NCBI GenBank assembly: GCA_913046025.1 | Contig: CAJWRP010000218.1 | Span: 1-5,118, forward strand | Length of the DNA stretch: 5,118 bases | From: an uncultured Chloroflexota bacterium | GTDB taxonomy: Bacteria; Chloroflexota; Dehalococcoidia; SAR202; UBA11138 | Direction of reading: 5' to 3' | The notes under the pieces: generated by a model | What the model was told of the DNA's origin: nothing | Seen by the model: only the letters and a program-made list of their open reading frames with translations | The model's database searches: none | Made by a program: the position numbers and the translations under genes | In this document: positions 1 to 5,118 of the stretch, in pieces | Numbering within the stretch: the stretch's first letter is position 1 | Layout: each line of letters opens with the position of its first letter

Positions 1-321
1 CTGAACACTGTAGGCTCCGCCGTATTTAACTCTTGCTTGGCAAGTCTGGCCCAGTTCGGACGCATGGTAATTCTGGGAGAGGTTGAAGGCGCGAAGGTGA
101 ACTTCAATCTTACAGATATTCTGTTTCGCGACGCCACAATATCAGGCTCCACAGGCGCTTCACCCAAAAACATCGTCAGCGCATTGGACATGATGTCCGG
201 CGGGAAGATCAAACCCGTCATCCATCAACGGCTAGCCTTGGCTGAAGCAATAAAGGCCTTTCAACTTGTGAGGTCTCGAGGCACGACAGGACGGATTGTC
301 TTGATCCCACCAGCTGAGTAG
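1..321 (+). CDS. Zinc-type medium-chain alcohol dehydrogenase/reductase, C-terminal fragment (5' end off window)
   Basis: The reading frame is open from base 1 to a TAG stop at 319-321, giving 106 codons of the C-terminal part of a larger protein; the true start lies left of the window. Visible are the end of the nucleotide-binding fold (AQFGRMVILGEVEG, about residues 17-30 of the fragment), the usual strand-turn 'ISGSTG', a helix followed by GGKIKPVI, and the closing LAEAIKAFQLVRSRGTTGRIVL. This series (loss-of-G 'GR.V..G', 'GKIKPVI', 'A.EA..A...V.....GRIVL') is the standard C-terminus of medium-chain dehydrogenase/reductase proteins such as NAD(P)-dependent alcohol dehydrogenases and quinone oxidoreductases. 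The zinc ligands and the GxGxxG cofactor motif would lie upstream, so substrate, cofactor and zinc dependence cannot be judged. It converges on secF and is functionally unrelated to it. An internal TTG at 37 is not a credible start because homology continues upstream of it. Confidence 0.88.
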   Translation: MNTVGSAVFNSCLASLAQFGRMVILGEVEGAKVNFNLTDILFRDATISGSTGASPKNIVSALDMMSGGKIKPVIHQRLALAEAIKAFQLVRSRGTTGRIVLIPPAE

Positions 322-352
322 TTTCAACTAGGACCTAGATCAGCCCAGAAAT

Positions 353-395
353 AAATAAGGCCTCTCGCATTAATAATCAGCGAGAGGCCTTATTT
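353..395. terminator. Bidirectional rho-independent terminator between convergent genes
   Basis: A perfect 16-base inverted repeat (353-368 pairing with 380-395) encloses an 11-base A/T-rich loop. The stem centre is G/C-rich (GGCCTCTCGC) and its outer ends are A/T-rich, so each strand's transcript ends in a U-rich run: TTATTTT on the plus strand and TTATTTATTT on the minus strand. It lies 31 bases after the dehydrogenase stop and 20 bases past the secF stop, exactly where a shared terminator for two converging transcripts is expected. The rest of 322-415 shows nothing else. Confidence 0.88.
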
Positions 396-415
396 TCGTA
401 ACCGAACTTATTTAG

Positions 416-1348
416 CTAAGCGGAGGCTGTTGAACGGCTGGCTGATCCGCCCCTGCGAAGTAGGCGTCCAAAATCCCCAGCCTCCCAGGCAACCAGGACT
501 TGACTGGCAATTCCTATGGAGCTGTAGGTTCCAGCCACTACACCGATTAGCAGCACTAACAGGAAATTCTGTATAGTCGCGCCACCAAACAGGAACAGCG
601 CCAGCAGCGTGACCATCAACGTCAGGCTAGTGTTCAGCGAACGACCAAGCGTCTCCGAGATACTTACGTTGACATTGTCCGAGAACTCCCGGTTCGGATA
701 GTTGATTATGTTCTCTCTCAGCCTATCGAAAACAACGATTGTGTCGTTGACGCTGTAGCCGATAACGGTCAGGATGGCGATGAGGAACATGGTGTTGACC
801 TCGATGTCAGCGAGGTTACCCAAAATGGCAAACACACCGATAACGATGATCGTGTCATGCAGCAACGCAACAATGGCTGCTATTCCGTACCTGAACGGGC
901 TGGGCACACTGCGGAAGGCCCACCACAGGAATACGAATATGCCCACCGTGGCTGCCAGTACAGCGTATACGCCGTTGAGAATGGTCTCTTGCGCGATTAC
1001 CGGGGAGACCAGATCAAAGGACAGTACGTCCACCCCGTCCTGCGACAGCTTCGTCTCAAAGGCGTTTATGATGACATTCTTGTCATCCTCAGAAAGCTCA
1101 CGACTGCGAATGAAAAAGGTGTTCTCACCAAATGACTGAACGGACGCCTCTGGGTAGCCTAGCAGGGTGATCTCGTTTCGCACTTGCAGTTGAGTTACCG
1201 TGTTAGAGAAACCAAGCGTGAGCGTTGACCCTCCTGTAAAGTCAATGCCCGGCTTGAGACCTGGCGATATCACAAGGAACACTATGCCAGGCAATATCAC
1301 TAGGAAGGAAAACAGGAAAAACCAGTGTCTTTTACCTACGAAATCCAA
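416..1348 (-). CDS. secF: Protein translocase subunit SecF
   Basis: SecF is an inner-membrane partner of SecD; together they use the proton-motive force to complete export of proteins through SecYEG. The 310-residue product has the family's usual length and layout: a first membrane segment (about 9-28), the PGIDFTGG motif (33-40), a small extracytoplasmic domain to about 120, then five more membrane segments (about 127-145, 153-177, 185-205, 238-256, 260-285). Hallmark motifs are LLHD (162-165), GYSVNDTIVVFDRLREN (197-213), GRSLNTSLT (235-243) and GTYSSIGIASQ (273-283). D202 and R236 match, by homology, the charged residues tied to proton movement in SecDF. The start is TTG: GAGGAG (1355-1360, minus strand) sits six bases before it, and the protein begins exactly at the expected MDFVGKRHW-type N-terminus. 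Only two bases separate it from the secD stop, implying translational coupling. The C-terminal 15 residues are a low-complexity R/S/A tail. Confidence 0.97.
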   Translation of the reverse strand: MDFVGKRHWFFLFSFLVILPGIVFLVISPGLKPGIDFTGGSTLTLGFSNTVTQLQVRNEITLLGYPEASVQSFGENTFFIRSRELSEDDKNVIINAFETKLSQDGVDVLSFDLVSPVIAQETILNGVYAVLAATVGIFVFLWWAFRSVPSPFRYGIAAIVALLHDTIIVIGVFAILGNLADIEVNTMFLIAILTVIGYSVNDTIVVFDRLRENIINYPNREFSDNVNVSISETLGRSLNTSLTLMVTLLALFLFGGATIQNFLLVLLIGVVAGTYSSIGIASQVLVAWEAGDFGRLLRRGGSASRSTASA

Positions 1349-1350
1349 TT

Positions 1351-3204
1351 TTAGCTCCTCTGTGCCGCAGCGGTGTTAGTTCGCTGCTGGGGCAATTCCG
1401 ACCCTCCGGATGGCACGAAAACACCCAGGTGCCTCGAAAGGCCTGTGGATGCGAGAACCCGAAGGATTGTCCTGCTTATAAATATGGCCGAGAACATGCT
1501 GATCAGCACACCAATGGCCAATGTGACGGCGAATCCTTGAACTATCGTTGTCCCAAGCTGGTTTGAGAAATAGAACAGTATTCCGCACGTTATCAATGTA
1601 GATACGTTACTGTCCCGGATTGCGGGCCAAGCCCTGTTGAAACCCAGGTTGATAGCCGAGCTGAGTGTCCGTCCGTTTCTCAACTCGTCTTTCATGCGCT
1701 CGAATATCAGAACGTTTGCGTCCACAGCCATACCTATCGAAAGGATGGCCGCAGCAACTCCAGACAGTGTTAGCGTAACGCCCAGTAACTTGAACGAGGC
1801 CAGCACCAAAATTGCGTAAGCCATCAGCGCAAGAGAAGCAACTACTCCAGGCACGCGATAGTAAAGAATCATGAATAGGAAGACCAGAGCGAGACCAACC
1901 ATTCCGGCAACAACACTCTTTGCCAGAGAGTCCGCACCCAGTATGGCATCAACGTCACGTTCCTGGACTAGCGCAATTGGCACCGGCAAGCGGCCGCCCT
2001 CCAGTTGCAGGGATATGTCTCGGGTCTCCTCAATGGTAAAGTCGTTGCCCTGGATGATGGCAGTCCCGGAGGTTATCGCCTGGCTGACCACGGGAGCTAT
2101 TAGCTCTCTGTCGTCCAGGAAAATGGCTATTCTGTCAGTTTGGCTACCAGCTATCTCAGTGGTTAATTCTCCGAAAAGTTTGGTGCCCTCGGCATCAAAC
2201 TCAATGTTGATGATGGGCCTGTCGCTGCCAGAATGCAGAGAAGGATAGGCCCTAGTCAGATTGTCTCCACTAAGGCCAAAGTCCTCGTCTACGCTGCCCG
2301 ATAGCCTTACGAAACTTACTGTAGATGCGTCAGCCAGCGTCTCTTCAGCTAATGCAAAGTCGATAGATCCCTGGGTCGCCGTGTCACTATCGCCTTTCGG
2401 GAAGGGGAAGCTAAAGCTATTGGTAGTCCCTACCCTATGAACGATCGGCCCGATCACTGTGTACCTAAGAATTTCGTTGCTTGGTGTCTGGCCGTCCTCT
2501 ATGGAAAGCTCTATGGAGCTGGGAGGCGCCGCTCTCTCCAACTGCGCCTGCGTGAATTGGATGGAGGCCACAACCTCTGTGAACTTCTGCGCTCCCTCTG
2601 GGGTAAACTCCACAATCACTACCGGCGGGAACTCCTCGGCTGTTCGAGGCTCGACTGTCGCTGGCTCAACACCTGGCGTTGCGGGAGCAGGCTCATTCAG
2701 CAAGTCAACAAGTTCCTGCGGCAAAAGCCCTGGCGATACCCCAAGAACATCTCCAGGAACGATCACGCCGCTGGCTTCGAGGTCCTCTGCTATGTTTAGT
2801 TTCCGATGCTTGAATTCCAGCCGGGCTGTTTCACCAATTAGTTTCTTGGCCCGTTCCAAGTCTTGTATACCTGGCAACTGTATAAGCAGTCGGTCATCAC
2901 CAAGCACCTGGATATTCGGTTCACCCAGTCCTGAGGCATTAACACGCCCTTCAATCAAGCGAACAAGCCCTGCCATATCATCTGCCGTCGGGACCTTCTC
3001 CACACCAGTGTTCGGATCGACAACTGGCTGCGCCTGGTAAACCAAGTGGCTCCCGCCCTGCAGGTCCAACCCCAGGTTGAGGCCCAAAACTGCATCTCCG
3101 CCACGCTCGAAGCCGCCGATCTTAATCGGGTTAATGAGCAAAAGGGCGAGAGATAACGCCACTAGAATAAGTACAAATATTAACGACCTTGCGTTTCTAC
3201 GCAC
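1351..3204 (-). CDS. secD: Protein translocase subunit SecD, with an enlarged periplasmic domain
   Basis: SecD is the large membrane subunit of the SecDF proton-driven export motor. From the GTG start chosen here it has 617 residues: membrane segment 1 (about 8-26), LGLDLQGG (44-51), the EGRVNASGLGEPNIQ region (85-99), a long P1 extracytoplasmic domain, LDDRELIAPVV (363-373), LEGGRLPVPI (401-410), then five membrane segments (about 428-448, 453-473, 475-496, 533-551, 555-580). GMAVDANVLIFERMKDE (491-507) holds D495, equivalent by homology to the key proton-pathway aspartate. Start choice: GTG at 3204 has GGAGG five bases upstream and gives the typical 'MRRN-hydrophobic' N-terminus; an ATG at 3264 would add 20 Trp/Pro-rich residues, lacks a Shine-Dalgarno, and would overlap the upstream gene by 68 bases. 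It overlaps that gene by 8 bases and is followed by secF after 2 bases. Unusual: about 170 residues (137-310) lie between the 'ARLEF' strand and the 'LSGDNL' strand, where E. coli SecD has only a few tens, and a motif is duplicated there. Confidence 0.96.
   Translation of the reverse strand: MRRNARSLIFVLILVALSLALLLINPIKIGGFERGGDAVLGLNLGLDLQGGSHLVYQAQPVVDPNTGVEKVPTADDMAGLVRLIEGRVNASGLGEPNIQVLGDDRLLIQLPGIQDLERAKKLIGETARLEFKHRKLNIAEDLEASGVIVPGDVLGVSPGLLPQELVDLLNEPAPATPGVEPATVEPRTAEEFPPVVIVEFTPEGAQKFTEVVASIQFTQAQLERAAPPSSIELSIEDGQTPSNEILRYTVIGPIVHRVGTTNSFSFPFPKGDSDTATQGSIDFALAEETLADASTVSFVRLSGSVDEDFGLSGDNLTRAYPSLHSGSDRPIINIEFDAEGTKLFGELTTEIAGSQTDRIAIFLDDRELIAPVVSQAITSGTAIIQGNDFTIEETRDISLQLEGGRLPVPIALVQERDVDAILGADSLAKSVVAGMVGLALVFLFMILYYRVPGVVASLALMAYAILVLASFKLLGVTLTLSGVAAAILSIGMAVDANVLIFERMKDELRNGRTLSSAINLGFNRAWPAIRDSNVSTLITCGILFYFSNQLGTTIVQGFAVTLAIGVLISMFSAIFISRTILRVLASTGLSRHLGVFVPSGGSELPQQRTNTAAAQRS
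1355..1360 (-). promoter_or_regulatory. Shine-Dalgarno of secF, embedded in the last codons of secD
   Basis: GAGGAG on the minus strand lies six bases before the TTG start of secF and overlaps the final Gln-Arg-Ser codons of secD. It decides the non-ATG start and suggests that ribosomes ending secD reinitiate on secF. Confidence 0.8.
2624..2697 (-). other. Proline/alanine/glutamate-rich linker within SecD
   Basis: Residues about 170-194 of SecD (617-residue numbering) are NEPAPATPGVEPATVEPR followed by acidic residues and a Pro-Pro pair. The composition suggests a flexible, exposed linker at the front of the extra segment in the periplasmic domain. Function is unknown; this is a composition-based observation only. 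Confidence 0.55.
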
Positions 3205-4741
3205 CACAACCTCCGGGTTCTTGCCTGGCCATGGCCAGCGATCTGACCAGATCCAGGGCCTCATCTAACGTACTAACGTCCCCATTAGCCTGCGCCTCAT
3301 GAGCAAGTCCAAGCAATCTACCCACATCTGGACCAGGCTGCAAAGAGAGCGCATTCATTATATCGTGACCAGTGATGATTTTAGGAAGGGTTTCCGGGGC
3401 ATTTTGCTGCCGACCTTTGACGAGAATATATTCCATAAGCTCGCAGTGATCCCGCCAGTCGGCCTCTGTAATGGTCGGTCCCCTTGCCGCCAGAAAGTCT
3501 GCCATGTTCAGATACAGGGTATCGACAGCCACATCAGGCACGTCCCTATAGTAGCGAAACAGCGCCTTGCCAGAAGGCATCTCACCCTTGGTCGCCATCT
3601 GCGTTGGTCTCAGGTGATTACGGATCATCTGCTGCACCAGCCTGGTGCCGCGTCGACTGAAACGCAGCCTAGTTAGTATTTCTCCGGCCATCTCTTCGCC
3701 AAGAGTGTGATGCCCCAGGAAACGCATCTTACTGCTAACCTCTACGGTCTTCGTTGCAGGTTTGGCAACGTCGTGCAGCAGCGCCGTCAGTCGCAAGAAC
3801 GTCGCCCGTGAATGACCGTCACCTACGTTCTCCTGGAAATACTCCTTAATTCCCTGGAACCTGGGCACCACAGACATCATAACGTCGTCGGTATTTTCGC
3901 AATTCATGACGGTGGCAATGATCCTATCCGCGTGCCCGACAGCCTCCACTAGATGATTGAATACATCCCAATGGTGTTCCTTAGGCTGAATAACGCCTCT
4001 TGCGTCGTCGAGTTCTGGCAGCACTTGAGACAGCAGACCCACGCTGTCTATCCAACGTATAGATTTCGCGGCCGCCGGCGCCGAAAGAATCTGCATAAGC
4101 TCATCCCTCACACGCTCCGGTGCTACACTTGATACGAGCTTTGCATCGCGGCGGATTTTCGATTCAGTTTCTTCGCTAATAGCGAATCCCAGTTGAGAAG
4201 CCAGTCTAATCGCACGTAGCAGGCGAGCGGGATCGTCTCGAAAAACACCGTCGCTGTTCACCTTAAGGATCTCATCATCAAGATCACTGAGACCTCCCGT
4301 CACGTCCATTACATCAACCACACTCAGGGAGGTGGCACTGAGAGGAAGCGCCAAGGAATCCACGGTAAAGTCACGGCGGCGTAGGTCGGCCTCCAGGCCA
4401 CCTCTTATTATAGAGGAAAGGTCTACGTATTCGATGTTGTTGTCTAGGACTGCGCCTTCGGGGACCGATACGCGCCCGATGTCCCAGTCCTGATGCAACT
4501 GAACGTAGCGTCCGCCAAGGGCTTTGGCCAGTTCCAAACCAAGGGCTGACACGTCCCCTTCAATGGCGATATCCACATCCTGGGACTGCCTTCCCATCAA
4601 GCAGTCGCGGACTGCCCCGCCAACCAGATAGGCGCGCTTGTCTTTAGCAAGGAAAAAGTCTCGAAGAAAATGAAACAACGGAGGCAGTGTTGTAGAGGGT
4701 ATGGCACGAGGAGAAGTTGATTCGTCAGATTGTTTAGTCAT
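3197..4741 (-). CDS. tRNA nucleotidyltransferase / poly(A) polymerase family protein with HD domain
   Basis: A class II nucleotidyltransferase of the CCA-adding / poly(A) polymerase family, expected to build or repair the CCA end of tRNAs in the cytoplasm using CTP and ATP. In its 514 residues the order is: LVGGAVRD (39-46); DVDIAI (55-60) with D55 and D57 as the metal-binding carboxylates; LRRRDFTVDSLA (120-131); the RNA/nucleotide-binding FRDDPARLLRAIRLASQLGF (167-186); an HD domain with the LLHDVAKP motif (321-328; H323, D324) and GHH (343-345); and a C-terminal module ITGHDIMNAL...PGPDVGRLLGLAHEAQ (456-484) typical of bacterial family members. The ATG start at 4741 has no clear Shine-Dalgarno; an in-frame stop 24 bases upstream limits any extension. 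The first 20 residues are S/T/P-rich and look disordered. Sequence alone cannot separate a full CCA-adding enzyme from an A-adding or C-adding enzyme or a poly(A) polymerase, so no symbol is given (cca or pcnB are the options). Its end overlaps secD by 8 bases. Confidence 0.93.
   Translation of the reverse strand: MTKQSDESTSPRAIPSTTLPPLFHFLRDFFLAKDKRAYLVGGAVRDCLMGRQSQDVDIAIEGDVSALGLELAKALGGRYVQLHQDWDIGRVSVPEGAVLDNNIEYVDLSSIIRGGLEADLRRRDFTVDSLALPLSATSLSVVDVMDVTGGLSDLDDEILKVNSDGVFRDDPARLLRAIRLASQLGFAISEETESKIRRDAKLVSSVAPERVRDELMQILSAPAAAKSIRWIDSVGLLSQVLPELDDARGVIQPKEHHWDVFNHLVEAVGHADRIIATVMNCENTDDVMMSVVPRFQGIKEYFQENVGDGHSRATFLRLTALLHDVAKPATKTVEVSSKMRFLGHHTLGEEMAGEILTRLRFSRRGTRLVQQMIRNHLRPTQMATKGEMPSGKALFRYYRDVPDVAVDTLYLNMADFLAARGPTITEADWRDHCELMEYILVKGRQQNAPETLPKIITGHDIMNALSLQPGPDVGRLLGLAHEAQANGDVSTLDEALDLVRSLAMARQEPGGCGA
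3210..3214 (-). promoter_or_regulatory. Shine-Dalgarno of secD, inside the end of the nucleotidyltransferase gene
   Basis: GGAGG on the minus strand lies five bases before the GTG at 3204-3202, and codes for part of the C-terminal Pro-Gly-Gly of the upstream gene. Its position favours the GTG over the upstream ATG at 3264, which has no comparable purine-rich stretch before it. Confidence 0.75.
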
Positions 4742-4795
4742 CAGCGCGACTTGCTGCTTATGGTTTCACTGGGAGCATCCATAATTGGAGGGTTT
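4742..4795 (-). other. Short intergenic gap between def and the nucleotidyltransferase gene
   Basis: These 54 bases show no hairpin followed by a T-run and no convincing -35/-10 pair, so nothing here argues against read-through from def. No clear Shine-Dalgarno is seen before the ATG at 4741 (the preceding bases are AGCAAGTCGCGCTG). An independent weak promoter cannot be excluded by eye. Confidence 0.4.
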
Positions 4796-5118
4796 CTACT
4801 TTATTTTTAGAGACGCCGGAATTTCTCGTGGATCATCATCAGGAGTCCAGAAGGATGTTGAGCCAGTGGAATCCGACTGGTTCGTGTCACCATCAGCGGG
4901 ATCAATTTCGGCGCACTCCTCTCCTCCTTCAGAGTTATCCACCGGAATCAGTTCCTGATGTTCTTCCATATGATCTATGTAGAGAATACCGTTCAGGTGG
5001 TCTATTTCGTGTTCCAGGGCCTGTGAAAGTATATCCTCTGCCTTGAACTTGACGACCTTTTCGCTATGATCCATAGCCCTGAACCTTACCCAAACTGACC
5101 TGTTTATCATCGCCCTAT
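4796..5118 (-). CDS. def: Peptide deformylase, C-terminal fragment with acidic tail (5' end off window)
   Basis: Peptide deformylase is a cytoplasmic metalloenzyme that removes the N-formyl group from new proteins. The frame is open through the right edge and stops with TAG at 4796-4798. Visible is the third family motif HEIDH (4997-5011; two metal-binding histidines and the catalytic glutamate) in the context ALEHEIDHLNGILYIDHM, preceded by the usual beta-strand 'VWVRFRAMDHSEKVVKFKAEDILSQ'. Motifs 1 (GxGxAAxQ) and 2 (EGCLS) should lie beyond the window. An ATG at 5110 is internal, not the start, because it would remove the metal-binding cysteine motif. After DHM comes a tail of about 56 residues with 16 Asp/Glu against 3 Lys/Arg, much longer and more acidic than the short end of typical deformylases. 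It lies 54 bases before the nucleotidyltransferase gene on the same strand and may share its operon. Confidence 0.92.
   Translation of the reverse strand, partial: RAMINRSVWVRFRAMDHSEKVVKFKAEDILSQALEHEIDHLNGILYIDHMEEHQELIPVDNSEGGEECAEIDPADGDTNQSDSTGSTSFWTPDDDPREIPASLKIK

Noticed and set aside
37..39. TTG at 37 as the start of the dehydrogenase
   Set aside because: The frame is open from base 1 and the residues before it fit the family, so the gene simply enters from the left.
774..1139. Two overlapping plus-strand open frames opposite secF
   Set aside because: Both are antisense to conserved SecF coding sequence, with no family resemblance and no ribosome site.
2459..3040. A 193-codon open frame on the plus strand opposite secD
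   Set aside because: It lies wholly antisense to a strongly conserved gene, is Ser/Thr/Pro-rich in the way antisense shadows often are, and shows no recognisable motif.
3205..3264. ATG at 3264 as the secD start
   Set aside because: No Shine-Dalgarno, 68-base overlap with the upstream gene, and an N-terminus unlike SecD; the GTG at 3204 has GGAGG at ideal spacing.
3299..3676. A 125-codon plus-strand open frame opposite the HD domain of the nucleotidyltransferase gene
   Set aside because: It is antisense to conserved coding sequence and shows no domain.
5108..5110. ATG at 5110 as the true def start
   Set aside because: It would delete the first two metal/active-site motifs; the frame is open past the window edge, so this is an internal methionine.
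1..5118. A novel defence, mobile or biosynthetic system
   Set aside because: All long stretches are explained by conserved housekeeping genes; no transposase, integrase, repeat array, toxin-antitoxin pair or structured RNA beyond the terminator is visible.

Overview
This is an ordinary bacterial chromosomal window holding four recognisable housekeeping genes on the minus strand and the tail of one unrelated gene on the plus strand. Transcription order on the minus strand (right to left) is def (peptide deformylase, start off the right edge), then a CCA-adding/poly(A)-polymerase-type tRNA nucleotidyltransferase with an HD domain, then secD, then secF. At the left edge, the last 106 codons of a zinc-type medium-chain dehydrogenase/reductase run on the plus strand and meet secF tail to tail. 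I see no mobile element, CRISPR array, RNA gene or phage feature.

Organism: clearly a bacterium with separate SecD and SecF proteins, base composition near 50% G+C by eye, and frequent non-ATG starts (GTG for secD, TTG for secF). The gene order and protein style would fit an uncultured Chloroflexota (Dehalococcoidia/SAR202-like) genome, but that is a low-confidence guess; the window has no rRNA or other strong taxonomic marker.

Layout: 1-321 dehydrogenase C-terminus (+); 322-415 short convergent intergenic with a strong symmetrical hairpin at 353-395 that should end transcription from both sides; 416-1348 secF; 1351-3204 secD; 3197-4741 CCA nucleotidyltransferase; 4742-4795 intergenic; 4796-5118 def C-terminus. 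The cca-secD-secF junctions are extremely tight (8-nt overlap, then a 2-nt gap), and each downstream Shine-Dalgarno sequence lies inside the end of the upstream gene, so the three are very probably one translationally coupled operon, possibly with def as well.

How they work together: SecD and SecF form the membrane complex that uses the proton gradient to pull secreted proteins out of the SecYEG channel. The nucleotidyltransferase matures or repairs tRNA 3' ends, and deformylase trims the formyl group from new proteins, so the cluster joins protein synthesis with export. The most unusual points are a long extra segment in the SecD periplasmic domain that carries a second copy of a conserved motif, and a strongly acidic C-terminal tail on the deformylase.
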